A program made the translations under genes and the position numbers. Of a stretch of 64,000 nt of DNA, positions 7,886 to 17,859 are shown piece by piece. Numbering within the stretch: the first letter of the stretch is position 1; each line of letters opens with the position of its first letter. The DNA comes from Methylococcales bacterium. GTDB lineage: Bacteria; Pseudomonadota; Gammaproteobacteria; Methylococcales; Methylomonadaceae. The stretch is taken from contig JAPLRR010000027.1 of NCBI GenBank assembly GCA_026399075.1, forward strand, positions 78,325 to 142,324. The letters are read 5' to 3'. Under the pieces are notes generated by a model, which was given only the letters and a program-made list of their open reading frames with translations, was not told the origin of the DNA and ran no database searches.

Positions 7886-10195
7886 TTATGGCAATAACTC
7901 CACCGTAATTTCCCTAGCATCGGCATGGCCCACATTATCAACCGCACGGATATAATATTTTCCTGCATAACTGGGTTGCCAAGACAAGGTTTCTGATGCC
8001 GCCGTTTTACCGACAAAACTTTTATTGGCAAACCAAAAAATTGCCTTGGCAGTAGGGCTGTTTGCCCGTAAACCAATGCTGCTCGGTTTGCTCAGCCGCA
8101 AAGTATAAGTGCCGACCGTTGATGGCGATACAATCTGCACACTGTCATCCTTACCCGTTAAATTGTCGTAACAACTCGGTAACGGCGGTGGCCGACGGCG
8201 GGGCAAACCCGCTTCAAGAAACAGCCGATACAAGTCGCTAGACCAAAATTCATACACTTCTTTGTGGCTATCCGGGCTATCTTTACAAACCACCGCACCG
8301 CTTTTATTGTCAAAATAGACTGCGCGATGCAGATTGCTGGTTTTTATTGGTGATTTTCCGGGGATAAACCACGTTTTAGCCAACGCCGGACAATCCTGAT
8401 TGGGCAAATCACCGCTAGCCGCGCATACCTCAATCTCAGTGACCGTTAAGGGTAGCACAGGCTCACTATCCAAGCCCTTAAGCAAACGCTGGCTGCGTAA
8501 ACTGTCAATGATGCTAAAAAACAAGGGCGCGGCAGTTTGAATGCCAACAAACGCCGTATTACCAGAATTGTCAAAATTACCCACCCAAACTGCCAATACC
8601 GTGCGGCCTACAACGCCCACCGCCCAAGCATCTTTAAACCCCCATGATGTCCCTGTTTTCCAAGCCACTTTCGGGTTGGCGCGGCGTTTGGAATCAGGCC
8701 GCACATTATTACTCAGCATATCCCAGGTGATAAACGCCGCCGCTTCACTCAGCAAAGCCAATTTGGGCTGCGCTTGTTGCTTAAGGTCAACGCGGTACTG
8801 GACATCACGTAACACGCCACGATTGGCAAGCATGGCATACAGTTTTACCAGTTCTTCCATGGTCACGTCACCGCTGCCCAAACTTAAGGACAAGCCATAG
8901 TGTTGTTCAGTATCCAAACCTGAAATCCCCGACAAGACCAAAAATTCATACAAGCTCGGTTTAGCCAATTCGGCGGCAACTGTCAGGGCCGGAATATTCC
9001 GCGAACGTACTAGCGCATCTTGCACCGTCACTGGGCCGATAAACTTGCCGTCAAAATTTTCTGGGTTAAACGCGCCGAATGCCGTGGGGGTATCTTTTAA
9101 AATCGTACGCGGATGCAGCAAACCTTGGTCCAAGGCCAACGCATAAACAAACGGCTTTAGGCTAGAACCGGGTGAACGTTTCGCCATCACCCCATTAACC
9201 TGCCCTAAAATTTGCCTATCACTGTAATTGGCCGAACCCACCAAAGCCTGAACTTGCATGGTGTCGGCATCCAGCACCAACACCGCTGCATTGTGCACAC
9301 CAGCACTGCTATTTTGCACAATATATCCATCAAGCAATTGCTTGACTGCTTTTTGCACAGGCAAATTGATGCTGCTGGTAATGCTGAGGTCTGCCGGATA
9401 CTCATGCAGCAGGCTATCCGTTAAATGGGGGGCAAGAAACGGCTTGTCGGCGCGGCTATACACCGATAACGGCAAATTAAAATCTACCGCCCAGCGTTGG
9501 TCTTGGGGATAGTGTTGTAACCAACGCTGCCAAAGCCGCTGCCGCGCGTCTAACAACGCTTGAGGGCTGTTACGGCTGGGTGCGCGGCGCACAGGGTTTT
9601 GCGGGATTACCGCCAAGGTTAAGGCCTCGGACAAACCCAATTGGCTAACAGGTTTATGGAAATAAATCAGGCTGGCCGCCGCAACCCCGGAAATATTGCC
9701 GCTATACGGTGCGGTATTTAAATACGCCTCCAACAATTGGTCTTTGTTATAGCGCAGCTCTAGCCAGATTGCCGCTGCGCACTGCCAAAGCTTACCCCAG
9801 GGATGGCGGCTGTTGATATGGTAAATCTGCCTGGCCAACTGCATAGTGATCGTTGATGCACCTTGCCGTGAGCCTTGGGCATAAGTCATCCAAACCGAGC
9901 GCAACAAAGCCCAAGGGTTAATTCCGTAATGGCGATAAAACCAGCGGTCTTCATACAATAAGGTCGCTTTACGCAAATTGGCAGGCATAGCAGCCAAGGG
10001 CACCCAAATCCGGTATTGCCCATCCTTGGCCAGGGTTAGCCGCAATAACTCACCCTGCCGTGCATAAATGGCCGTGGAATAGGGATATAAGCTAGACAAA
10101 GGGGGCTTAGGCAAATATCGGCTACAGACAAGCACCACCAACAGACAAATCACCAAAACAGCGCTTAGCTTATATAACAGTAATCGTCGCTTCAT
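7886..10195 (-). CDS. pbpC: Penicillin-binding protein 1C
   Basis: Bifunctional peptidoglycan synthase of the PBP1c type, anchored in the inner membrane and acting in the periplasm. The 769-residue protein has a membrane segment at ~8-24. A GT51 glycosyltransferase domain follows, with catalytic E82 in YEDRWFYRHYGI and GASTITMQLAR at 112-122. The transpeptidase domain has SxxK at S344-K347 (SPGSSLKPF), SRN at 398-400 and KTGTS at 513-517. The last ~90 residues form the PBP1c-specific C-terminal domain. All active-site residues are present. The alpha-2-macroglobulin gene that often precedes pbpC is missing; a long non-coding gap lies upstream instead. Confidence 0.95.
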   Translation of the reverse strand: MKRRLLLYKLSAVLVICLLVVLVCSRYLPKPPLSSLYPYSTAIYARQGELLRLTLAKDGQYRIWVPLAAMPANLRKATLLYEDRWFYRHYGINPWALLRSVWMTYAQGSRQGASTITMQLARQIYHINSRHPWGKLWQCAAAIWLELRYNKDQLLEAYLNTAPYSGNISGVAAASLIYFHKPVSQLGLSEALTLAVIPQNPVRRAPSRNSPQALLDARQRLWQRWLQHYPQDQRWAVDFNLPLSVYSRADKPFLAPHLTDSLLHEYPADLSITSSINLPVQKAVKQLLDGYIVQNSSAGVHNAAVLVLDADTMQVQALVGSANYSDRQILGQVNGVMAKRSPGSSLKPFVYALALDQGLLHPRTILKDTPTAFGAFNPENFDGKFIGPVTVQDALVRSRNIPALTVAAELAKPSLYEFLVLSGISGLDTEQHYGLSLSLGSGDVTMEELVKLYAMLANRGVLRDVQYRVDLKQQAQPKLALLSEAAAFITWDMLSNNVRPDSKRRANPKVAWKTGTSWGFKDAWAVGVVGRTVLAVWVGNFDNSGNTAFVGIQTAAPLFFSIIDSLRSQRLLKGLDSEPVLPLTVTEIEVCAASGDLPNQDCPALAKTWFIPGKSPIKTSNLHRAVYFDNKSGAVVCKDSPDSHKEVYEFWSSDLYRLFLEAGLPRRRPPPLPSCYDNLTGKDDSVQIVSPSTVGTYTLRLSKPSSIGLRANSPTAKAIFWFANKSFVGKTAASETLSWQPSYAGKYYIRAVDNVGHADAREITVELLP

Positions 10196-10392
10196 AAAAT
10201 TTTGCGGGTGGCTTAGAAAAAACTCAATAGTTTCGATAGCGTTCCCTAGTGTGGCTAAAATAATTTTGCACCACTACTTGTACGCTAAGCGGGCCTTCAT
10301 TTTATGCCCATTACTTTACTGATGGAATCGTAGCCCGCATCCCAAACCGATACAAGCTGTCCACAGCGCTGTTTGCCCACGGACGCAGCTAA

Positions 10393-10429
10393 TAATAGTA
10401 AAGTTCTTTATATTACTTTATTACTATTA
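10393..10429. repeat. AT-rich 9-bp inverted repeat
   Basis: TAATAGTAA at 10393-10401 is repeated inverted as TTACTATTA at 10421-10429. The segment between is nearly all A/T, so it would melt easily. It lies about 80 bases from the first DnaA-box-like site. Confidence 0.5.
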
Positions 10430-10509
10430 CTGACGCATAAAACTGGGTAAAAGCGATTATTTCCTTATTAATACAGAATCTTGGGTAATTTTTGATGTTG
10501 TTGCCAGCT

Positions 10510-10518
10510 TGTGTATAA
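10510..10518 (-). promoter_or_regulatory. DnaA box (TTATACACA)
   Basis: Read on the minus strand this is TTATACACA, an exact match to the DnaA-box consensus TTATNCACA and identical to the E. coli R2 box core. Functional status is unknown. Confidence 0.45.
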
Positions 10519-10601
10519 ACCCTGTTTAAAATAAAACCAATCAATGCGGCAATTTTTTACCCACAAAGTTAAGCGCAGATTTTGGCAACTTGTCTACAGA
10601 G

Positions 10602-10610
10602 TTATCCACA
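10602..10610 (+). promoter_or_regulatory. DnaA box (TTATCCACA)
   Basis: An exact high-affinity DnaA-box sequence, embedded in CAGAGTTATCCACAG, which resembles the sequence around the rightmost box of E. coli oriC. It lies 92 bases from the other exact match. Confidence 0.5.
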
Positions 10611-10853
10611 GATTTTTCAACAAATTTAACCCTTAGCCTTGTCAATGTGCTTTGGGAATTTTGAGTTTGCTGCTTAAATTTGAATGCTGCTTGGCAGAGG
10701 GCGGCGTGTTTTAAGGGAGATTATGATCATTAAGCGAATTGCAATAAGTTAGCATGTGTTTTTTTCTACCAATGGCAGAAAATACGATGCTAAGCATCAC
10801 AACTTGTTGCTAAGCATTTAATGTTTGTATACTGCAAAATAGGGGATGCGCAC

Positions 10854-11609
10854 ATGAAACCAACGGCTATTTATCCAATGAGATTTTCCATCATCATCCC
10901 AACACTAAATGAAGAAACCACGATTGTAGCCTGTTTAACGGCTTTACAAGTTTTACGGACTACCTGTGAGCTTATCGTTGTGGATGCCAATAGCCACGAT
11001 AATACCCGCGGGCTAGCCTCCCCCTTGGTTGATAAAATTATCAATTCCGAAAAAGGGCGGGCTATACAAATGAATACAGGCGCCCAGCATTCAACAGGCG
11101 AAGTTTTGACCTTCCTTCATGCCGATACTTGTTTACCTAGGTTTGCACTTGACTTGATCGATAAGTCTATCTGCAAGGATAAGCCTTGGGGCCGTTTTGA
11201 TGTACAGCTATCGGGCAAGTCTATAGGGCTAAAAGTGATTGCATTCATGATGAACTGGCGTTCACGGATAACGGGGATCGCCACTGGCGACCAGGTAATC
11301 TTTGTATCCCGTCTAGCGTTTGATGCAATTGGCGGCTACCCTAAAATTAATCTGATGGAAGACATCGCTCTTTGCAAAGCCCTAAAGACAATCAGCCCAC
11401 CAATTTGTTTAAAAGCCAAAGTGATCAGTTCGGGACGACGCTGGGAGCAAAACGGCATTTGTAGGACAGTGCTACTCATGTGGGGTTTGCGGTTGGGGTA
11501 TTTTTTCGGGGCAGATCCAAAAATCTTACAAGCGCTTTATTACCGAAACACCCACACTTTTTACAATTTCAAAGATTTATGGTCATTCCTTAAGCCACCT
11601 CGCCTTTGA
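10854..11609 (+). CDS. Family 2 glycosyltransferase (TIGR04283-like)
   Basis: A GT-A fold glycosyltransferase. The 251-residue protein shows the N-terminal nucleotide-sugar binding motif FSIIIPTLNEETTI, a DANSHDNT motif, and a metal-binding HADT at the end of LTFLHADT, then WGRFDVQLSG. These features fit the small subfamily TIGR04283 (rSAM/selenodomain-associated transferase 2). The start MKPTAIYPM at 10854 has an AGGGG ribosome site; an in-frame ATG at 10821 is possible but lacks one. No neighbouring partner gene indicates the acceptor, so the substrate is unknown. Confidence 0.85.
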   Translation: MKPTAIYPMRFSIIIPTLNEETTIVACLTALQVLRTTCELIVVDANSHDNTRGLASPLVDKIINSEKGRAIQMNTGAQHSTGEVLTFLHADTCLPRFALDLIDKSICKDKPWGRFDVQLSGKSIGLKVIAFMMNWRSRITGIATGDQVIFVSRLAFDAIGGYPKINLMEDIALCKALKTISPPICLKAKVISSGRRWEQNGICRTVLLMWGLRLGYFFGADPKILQALYYRNTHTFYNFKDLWSFLKPPRL

Positions 11610-11772
11610 TGCTTAAAACAATTTGAAAAACCTAAACCTATTTCGTAGTCTTCACTTATAGCTAGAAACGCTTACGTGAACATTCCGTTTGGCGCTGGCT
11701 TTGTGTCCGATATGCCATGTATTATGGCTTTAGGCGTGTGTTTACTGTTATCAGCTCATTATCGGGGGTCTA

Positions 11773-12348
11773 GTGTATTGTATAAAATCCATTCAGCAGG
11801 TTGAAATTGTGCTGAGCAAGTCGCGCTTTATTGGTGTAATCGCGCCGTGTGCAAATGAACAGGATGTCTTGTTTGAACTTAAACGGCTACACGCCGAGCA
11901 TCCAACTGCCAGCCATATTGCTTATGCCTACCGGATTAAAACAGAACACGGCATCGTGTATCGCTTTCATGATGCGGGCGAACCCACAGGAACTGCCGGT
12001 AAGCCAATTTTTCAGCATTTAGACGGTAAAGATTTGATCAATCTAGTGATTGTTGTAATCCGTTATTTTGGTGGCATCAAGTTAGGCGCTGGCGGTTTGA
12101 CCCGGGCTTATGGCAATACCGCAAAATTGGCCATAGAGACCGCTGAAGTACACCCCTATATTGAAAGGGTACAAATAGCACTAACCTTGGATTACCAACA
12201 CATGCAAGCGCTTGTGTATTTGTTGAAAAAACTGGATGGGCAAATTTTGTATCAGGACTTTGCCGGGCAAATCCGGCTAATAGTAGAATTGCCCGCAACA
12301 GAGGCGGACACCTTGTTGGCATCGTTTAGCGGGTCAGTGCAGACTTAA
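11773..12348 (+). CDS. yigZ: YigZ/IMPACT family protein
   Basis: A 191-residue member of the YigZ/IMPACT (UPF0029) family. The N-terminal domain carries the family blocks ASHIAYAYRI, DAGEPTGTAGKPI and VVIRYFGGIKLGAGGLTRAYG; the C-terminal ~65 residues form the smaller DUF1949-like domain. The molecular function in bacteria is not settled; ribosome or nucleotide-related roles have been suggested. A GTG at 11773 with GGGGG five bases upstream is the best start. It is convergent with the membrane protein gene that follows, and the stop codons are only seven bases apart. Confidence 0.9.
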   Translation: MYCIKSIQQVEIVLSKSRFIGVIAPCANEQDVLFELKRLHAEHPTASHIAYAYRIKTEHGIVYRFHDAGEPTGTAGKPIFQHLDGKDLINLVIVVIRYFGGIKLGAGGLTRAYGNTAKLAIETAEVHPYIERVQIALTLDYQHMQALVYLLKKLDGQILYQDFAGQIRLIVELPATEADTLLASFSGSVQT

Positions 12349-12354
12349 CTGGGT

Positions 12355-13077
12355 TTATTCTGGCTTGCTGGGGGCTTCAAAAAAATGTTGGTAAGACACA
12401 TACATCATAGTTGAGGTCAACATGTATAAAACGGGTGTTAGCAACGGCGTGACTGTCGTGCAAAGTAAGGCCTGGACAAAGATAAACCCCAAGGTTTTGT
12501 AGAGCGCCCCTTGATTTCTGGACACCCGATAATTGCCTTCTTCCCGCGCTTGGCTCCAGCCATAGTCTTTGAACAGCATTAAGGGGTAGATAAACCAGCT
12601 CGCAAAGGTCGTGAGCATTAATAAGGTAAAAATGAGTGTGACATTGGCGTAAGCATAAATCCAAACGGCCAGCTCACGGGTTGAATGATAACTTAAATTT
12701 TCCGGGGTCAATTCCCAGTAAAAAAAGAATTGCCCGATTTTGCCCAGCTCACCATTAAAAAGCAGGGCGACCACCATAAAAACAAACCAGAACACCGCAA
12801 TCGCCGCAGCCGCCAATATGGCTAAAGGCAAACTCTTGTTAATTGCCCAAGACAACCGTATCGTACTTTCTGTTGTCGTCTTAAGGTCGATATATTTGGC
12901 AATCCCTACGCCCACAAATAATGAGGTGACTGACAATAAAATCCCCAGCAACAAGGATGCCTTGCCGATGGTCATGGCTATGCCGATAAGCACCGTATAC
13001 CCCGCCCAGATCCAAGGGCGGAGACTGATAAACGTTAGCGATTGTTTTAGCCAGACGCTAAACTTAGCTTTTTTCAC
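12355..13077 (-). CDS. Polytopic membrane protein of unknown function
   Basis: A 240-residue protein with about five to six hydrophobic segments, for example [71 protein letters not shown] and a pair near the C-terminus. The layout resembles BPSS1780-type integral membrane proteins, but I cannot assign a function. The start overlaps the trpS stop by 4 bases, so it is the second gene of a trpS operon. No catalytic motif is visible. Confidence 0.8.
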   Translation of the reverse strand: MKKAKFSVWLKQSLTFISLRPWIWAGYTVLIGIAMTIGKASLLLGILLSVTSLFVGVGIAKYIDLKTTTESTIRLSWAINKSLPLAILAAAAIAVFWFVFMVVALLFNGELGKIGQFFFYWELTPENLSYHSTRELAVWIYAYANVTLIFTLLMLTTFASWFIYPLMLFKDYGWSQAREEGNYRVSRNQGALYKTLGFIFVQALLCTTVTPLLTPVLYMLTSTMMYVSYQHFFEAPSKPE

Positions 13078-14087
13078 AATGTAATCCGGGAAATACCAAC
13101 AGCTTTACGCAATTCTTTGATAAACGGCGCACTAACCGCCCTTGCTTTGGCGGCACCTTCTTGTAATTGCTCTTCAATATGTTCAGGTGCTTGCATCAAG
13201 GCTTCGTAACGCTCCCTAGCCGGGGTGATATGGTCGTTGATGTGTTGAAACAATACTTGCTTCATTTCACCCCAGGCAATGCCTTCTGCATAACGTTGGC
13301 GGACAGCCTGCACTTCTGCTGGTGAGGCAAAAGCACGGTAGATGCCGAATAGGGTGCAGCCTTCGGGGTCTTTCGGTTCGCCTGGTTCTAAGGAATTGGT
13401 TTTAATTTTGTTGATCAATTTTCTTAACTTTTTTTCAGGCTCGAACAGCGGGATGGTGTTGTTGTAGCTTTTGCTCATTTTACGGCCATCAAGACCTGAC
13501 AAAGTTGCGCCATGCTCATCAATGACCGCCTCAGGCAATACAAAATGCTCGCCGTAGATATGGTTAAAACGCCCCGCGATGTCCCTGGCCATTTCTATAT
13601 GTTGCACTTGGTCTTTACCAACCGGCACTTTATTGGCATTAAACATCAGAATATCCGCAGCCATTAATATCGGGTAGCTAAACAAACCCATGGTAATGCC
13701 TTTATCGGGATCATTTTCACCGCTTTGCTCATTTTCGGCGACAGCCGCTTTGTAGGCATGGGCCCGGTTCATCAAGCCTTTCGATGCAACGCACGTCAAC
13801 ATCCACGTCAACTCCATGATTTCCGGCACATCCGACTGCCGATAGAATACCGCATTGGACGTGTCCAAGCCCAAAGCCAGCCAGGTTGCGGCAATTTCTA
13901 AGCTAGACTGCCTAACCCGCTCTGGTTCTTGGCATTTGATCAAGGCATGGTAATCGGCGAGAAAATAAAATGGTGCAACGTTTTCGTCTTTACTGGCGGC
14001 AATGGCAGGTCGGATTGCACCGACATAATTACCTAAATGCGGGGTGCCTGTGGTGGTGATACCGGTTAAAACAATGGCTTTAGTCAT
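13074..14087 (-). CDS. trpS: Tryptophanyl-tRNA synthetase
   Basis: Class Ic aminoacyl-tRNA synthetase that charges tRNA-Trp in the cytosol. The 337-residue protein has the HIGH-like motif in [13 protein letters not shown] and KMSKS in [32 protein letters not shown] is the conserved tryptophan-pocket block, followed by [18 protein letters not shown]. Length and motif order match bacterial TrpRS. The start is ATG at 14087. It overlaps the downstream membrane protein gene by 4 bases. Confidence 0.97.
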   Translation of the reverse strand: MTKAIVLTGITTTGTPHLGNYVGAIRPAIAASKDENVAPFYFLADYHALIKCQEPERVRQSSLEIAATWLALGLDTSNAVFYRQSDVPEIMELTWMLTCVASKGLMNRAHAYKAAVAENEQSGENDPDKGITMGLFSYPILMAADILMFNANKVPVGKDQVQHIEMARDIAGRFNHIYGEHFVLPEAVIDEHGATLSGLDGRKMSKSYNNTIPLFEPEKKLRKLINKIKTNSLEPGEPKDPEGCTLFGIYRAFASPAEVQAVRQRYAEGIAWGEMKQVLFQHINDHITPARERYEALMQAPEHIEEQLQEGAAKARAVSAPFIKELRKAVGISRITL

Positions 14088-14253
14088 GGGGATCTTGTGT
14101 AGTTAGCAGGTTAAAAAATCAATATTATAGCGATTTAGTCACATATCCAGCATAGCCAAGTAAGAAGCCCTAAGGCAAGCCTCCGTCAGTTGTACTTTGG
14201 TATACTTGATTTTAGCGATAAAGCAAATTATGTTTAGGTGCGGCCGGCTACGG

Positions 14254-15543
14254 TTATGCCAACCATTCGCCAGCCATATAACCCTCGCCCAAACGGCTTA
14301 AGCGCACAGTTAAGGTCTTGTTTTCCACATTCGTTAGGCTGTCCAATTCAGCTGCGACCCGAAGATAATTGGGGGTGTAGCCAAACACCCGCCGGTTGCC
14401 ATTTGCCAATGCTTCACTATAGCCTTCCCATAACACCGGAAATGACTGCCCTATATTAAGCTGGCAAAAGTCGTGTTTTAAACCCAGTGCCAGTTCATGC
14501 AATTGTTGGCTGCGTTGTTTCTTAATCCCCGTACTGATTTGATCGGGCAAGCTGGCGGCTTTAGTGCCTTCACGGCTGGAATACGTAAAAATATGGATAT
14601 GGCCAAAACCGGTTTGTTTAATAAAATCGTAACTGGTTTGCCATTCTTCGTCAGTTTCGCCAGGAAAACCGACAATAATGTCAGTGGTGATATTAAAATG
14701 TGGGATTTGTTCGCGTAGCTGCCTGACAATGGCAGCAAACTCTTCGGTTTTACAGCGTCTCGCCATGCGGCGCAACACGCTGTCCGCACCGCTTTGCAAC
14801 GGCAAGTGCAAATGCGGCATTAAGCGTGGGTTTGCAAACAAGGTAAAGAAATCGTCTGGTAGTTCCCAAGGCTCCAAAGAACCTAACCTAAGCCTAGGAA
14901 TTTCCGTTTCAGCAAGTATGGCCTTAATCAAATCAGACAAGTTATTGCCCAAATCACTGCCATAGCCCCCCAAATGCACACCCGTCAGTATCACTTCAGT
15001 GATGCCTTGCTGGTGTAGCGCGTTAATTTCATCAATAACAGCGGCCACTGGGCGGCTGGATTCTTCGCCACGCGCCACAGTGACAATGCAGAATGTGCAG
15101 CGGTAACGGCAACCATCTTGAACTTTGACGAAAGCCCGTTGCCGGCCACGGGTGAATAATGACGTTTCACCCGGTTCAGTGGACATGGTTGGCATGGTGT
15201 CCATATCCAACTCAGTTAAGGTTTTTTCGACCAGCTGATCTTTGTCCTTGTTGCTGACCACCAAATCAACGCCCATCAGCGCCGCCACCTCATCGGTGTT
15301 TAAAGTCGCATAACAACCGCTGACCACCAGTTTTGCCTGGGGGTTGTCACGATGTATACGCCGTACCAATTGCCGGGATTTTCTGGCGGCATCTTGGGTT
15401 ACGGCGCATGAATTAAGCACAATCAACTGCGCATCTTCAGCTTGCTTAGTGATGGCATGGCCGGATTTTTGGAAGGCTTGCGCCCAAGTTTCCAATTCTG
15501 CCTCATTAAGACGGCAGCCGAGTGTTTTAAGGTGAACTTTCAT
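14254..15543 (-). CDS. mtaB: tRNA t6A37 methylthiotransferase MtaB
   Basis: A radical-SAM enzyme that converts t6A37 to ms2t6A37 in tRNAs reading ANN codons. The 429-residue protein has the N-terminal methylthiotransferase domain with three cluster cysteines in KTLGCRLNEAE, VLNSCAVT and VVSGCYAT. The radical-SAM CxxxCxxC is in DGCRYRCTFCIV, and a C-terminal TRAM-like region follows (FPVLWEGYSEAL). The replaced residues around LGCRLNEAE distinguish MtaB from MiaB and RimO. It lies 3 bases downstream of the SpmA-SpmB gene. Confidence 0.95.
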   Translation of the reverse strand: MKVHLKTLGCRLNEAELETWAQAFQKSGHAITKQAEDAQLIVLNSCAVTQDAARKSRQLVRRIHRDNPQAKLVVSGCYATLNTDEVAALMGVDLVVSNKDKDQLVEKTLTELDMDTMPTMSTEPGETSLFTRGRQRAFVKVQDGCRYRCTFCIVTVARGEESSRPVAAVIDEINALHQQGITEVILTGVHLGGYGSDLGNNLSDLIKAILAETEIPRLRLGSLEPWELPDDFFTLFANPRLMPHLHLPLQSGADSVLRRMARRCKTEEFAAIVRQLREQIPHFNITTDIIVGFPGETDEEWQTSYDFIKQTGFGHIHIFTYSSREGTKAASLPDQISTGIKKQRSQQLHELALGLKHDFCQLNIGQSFPVLWEGYSEALANGNRRVFGYTPNYLRVAAELDSLTNVENKTLTVRLSRLGEGYMAGEWLA

Positions 15544-15546
15544 TAA

Positions 15547-16776
15547 TCATCCAAAGAACCAATAGGCAACAACAATTGCGGCAATGATGCCCGCAAAATC
15601 CGCTATTATCCCACAGGCGGCGGCATGGCGAATACGTTTGATGCCAACCGCACCAAAGTAGATGGCCAACACATAAAAAGTGGTTTCGGTGCTACCTTGG
15701 ACTATCGAAGCCAAGCGTCCAGCAAAAGAATCCGCGCCATGCGTCTTCATGGTGTCTATCATCATCGCCCGTGCGCCGCTGCCACTAAATGGCTTCATTA
15801 AGGCGGTAGGTAGCGCATCAACAAAACGGTCATCAAACCCCAAATAGTGCACCAAATTTCTCGCCAAATCAGCCAGCAAATCCAACGCACCACTGGCCCG
15901 GAATACGCCAATCGCCACCAGCATGGCAACCAAATAAGGGATGATCAAGGTGGCGGTCTGGAAGCCTTCCTTGGCGCCTTCTATAAACGCGTCATAGGCA
16001 TTAATGCCTTGGTAGGCCGCGCCAACAATAAAAGTGATGACCAGGGAAAACAAAATGACATTACTGATAATGGCCGATTGCTGGAGCATTTCTTGTTGTG
16101 GCAAACTGGAAAAATAGCCTAGCAAACTGCCGACCACCAAGGTAAACCCACCCAAATAGGCCATAACCACTTTATCCAATAAATTGATTTTTTGCACAAA
16201 GGCCACCGCCAGCAAACCGAACAAGGTGGACATATACGTGGCAATCAGGATAGGGATAAACACATCTGTCGGATTGGCCGCCCCCAATTGGGCGCGGTAC
16301 GTAAAAATGGTGATGGGGAATAGCGTAACTCCCGAGGTGTTGATCACCAAAAACAAAATTTGTGCATTGCTGGCGGTATCGGGGCTGGGGTTGAGGGTTT
16401 GCAACTCTTTCATGGCCTTAATGCCCAAAGGTGTGGCGGCATTATCCAAGCCTAAGGCATTGGCGGAAATGTTCATCACAATCGCCCCTAAAGCCGGGTG
16501 GCCTTTGGGAACCTCCGGCATCAAGCGGCTAAATAAAGGGGTTAGGCTACGTGTGAACAACTGGATAAAACCGCTTTGCTCGCCAATTTTCATAATCCCT
16601 AGCCATAAGGCCAAAACCCCGGTTAAGCCTAGCGAAATTTCAAACGCCGATTTTGACAGGCTAAACATCGCCTCCATAATTTGCGCGAACACCTGTTGGT
16701 CGCCAAGGATAATCAGCTTAAACAAGGCGGTGACAAATGCGGCGAGAAAAAAAGCTATCCAGATAATATTTAGCAC
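15547..16776 (-). CDS. SpmA-SpmB fusion, nucleoside-recognition (Gate) membrane protein
   Basis: A 409-residue inner-membrane protein made of two nucleoside-recognition (Gate) domains corresponding to Bacillus SpmA and SpmB fused end to end. The N-terminal half has ALGAIVMNISANALGLDNAATPLGIKAM, of which NISANALGLDNAATPLG is the SpmA signature. The C-terminal half has PTALMKPFSGSGARAMM and IVQGSTETTFYVLAIYFGAVG, typical of SpmB. In Bacillus these proteins act in spore-core dehydration; in non-sporulating gammaproteobacteria the role is unknown, probably transport. It is the first gene of a unit with mtaB. Confidence 0.92.
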   Translation of the reverse strand: MLNIIWIAFFLAAFVTALFKLIILGDQQVFAQIMEAMFSLSKSAFEISLGLTGVLALWLGIMKIGEQSGFIQLFTRSLTPLFSRLMPEVPKGHPALGAIVMNISANALGLDNAATPLGIKAMKELQTLNPSPDTASNAQILFLVINTSGVTLFPITIFTYRAQLGAANPTDVFIPILIATYMSTLFGLLAVAFVQKINLLDKVVMAYLGGFTLVVGSLLGYFSSLPQQEMLQQSAIISNVILFSLVITFIVGAAYQGINAYDAFIEGAKEGFQTATLIIPYLVAMLVAIGVFRASGALDLLADLARNLVHYLGFDDRFVDALPTALMKPFSGSGARAMMIDTMKTHGADSFAGRLASIVQGSTETTFYVLAIYFGAVGIKRIRHAAACGIIADFAGIIAAIVVAYWFFG

Positions 16777-16969
16777 AATATAAGTAAGCGGTTAAGTCAC
16801 CGCCATTGATGGTTGGGTGAATGCAACAAGAGCCATGCGCCTATTTTAGAGCCTGCATAAGGCGCTTGTCTTGTATTTTGGGAATTTGCTGATTTACAGA
16901 TAAGCGCCACGTTCTTGGGGTCTTCGTTATAAAATAGCCCAGCCCATCATCTTAAAGGAATCCTCCACC

Positions 16970-17842
16970 ATGAAATTAGTCACTTTCACCCATAATCATC
17001 TGACGCGTGTTGGCGCGGTCATTGACGGTTTTGTTGTCGATAGCCACGGCTGCACCGACATCCCCGCCACAATGCTTGAGTTTTTGACTGTGGGCGATAG
17101 CGCATTGCTCGCCATGCAAGCCCGCATTGACAGCGGTGATGGCCGGATTGCCCTAGATGCCATCAAGTTAAATGCCCCCGTACCTAGGCCGGGCAAATAT
17201 CTTGGGGTGGCCTTAAACTATGCCGACCATATTACCGAAACAGGCCGTGAAGCTCCGGAATATCCCACCTTTTTCACTAAACAAAGCACCTGTGTCATCG
17301 GCTGCGGTGATGCCATACAACGCCCTAAAGTCTCGGACAAGCTCGATTACGAAGGCGAACTGGCCTTTGTAATTGGTAAACGCTGCCGCCATGTCCCGGT
17401 TGATAAGGCACATCAGGTCATAGCAGGCTATACCATCGCCAATGACGTGTCGGTGCGGGACTGGCAAATACGCTCACCCACCATGATGATAGGCAAATCG
17501 TTTGACACCGCAGGCCCATTAGGCCCCTGGCTAGTCACCCCCGATGAACTGGGCAACCCCCATAATTTGGCCATTAAAACCTGGGTGGATGATGAACTGC
17601 GGCAAGATGCCAACACCGCACAAATGATTTTTAATTGCTTTGAATTGGTCGCGTATTTATCCCTAGCCATGACCCTAGAGCCTGGTGATGTCATCACCAC
17701 AGGCACACCCAGCGGTGTCGGCGTAAAAATGCAACCGCGCGGCTACATCAAACCGGGACAAACGGTCAGGATAGCCATTGGGGGCTTAGGGATGTTAACC
17801 AACCCGGTCATTGCCGAGCCAGAAAATACCGCAATCTATTGA
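16970..17842 (+). CDS. Fumarylacetoacetate hydrolase family protein
   Basis: A 290-residue FAH-superfamily enzyme, a metal-dependent hydrolase, decarboxylase or isomerase acting on small keto acids. The C-terminal FAH domain has the metal-binding acidic residues in DYEGELAFVIGKRC and in NDVSVRDWQ, then TGTPSGVGVKM. The N-terminal ~60 residues form the small cap domain. The exact substrate cannot be read from sequence; oxaloacetate decarboxylation or acylpyruvate hydrolysis are common family activities. It is convergent with hisI and has an AAGGA ribosome site. Confidence 0.9.
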   Translation: MKLVTFTHNHLTRVGAVIDGFVVDSHGCTDIPATMLEFLTVGDSALLAMQARIDSGDGRIALDAIKLNAPVPRPGKYLGVALNYADHITETGREAPEYPTFFTKQSTCVIGCGDAIQRPKVSDKLDYEGELAFVIGKRCRHVPVDKAHQVIAGYTIANDVSVRDWQIRSPTMMIGKSFDTAGPLGPWLVTPDELGNPHNLAIKTWVDDELRQDANTAQMIFNCFELVAYLSLAMTLEPGDVITTGTPSGVGVKMQPRGYIKPGQTVRIAIGGLGMLTNPVIAEPENTAIY

Positions 17843-17859
17843 AACCAAAAGCACTAAGG

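Larger units (their letters stand above)
10196..10853. other. 658-base AT-rich gap with DnaA-box-like sites
   Basis: This divergent gap between pbpC and a glycosyltransferase gene has no plausible gene. It contains two exact matches to TTATNCACA, several weaker relatives (CTGTCCACA near 10358, TTACCCACA near 10557, TTGTCTACA near 10590), a 9-bp inverted repeat in AT-rich sequence, and two copies of GCTAAGCAT (near 10790 and 10809) close to the glycosyltransferase start. It could be a replication-related region, a DnaA-regulated promoter, or simply AT-rich intergenic DNA. Confidence 0.5.

Noticed and set aside
10196..10853. Hidden small gene or tRNA in the long gap
   Set aside because: No tRNA-like T-arm and no credible frame with a ribosome site was found on either strand.
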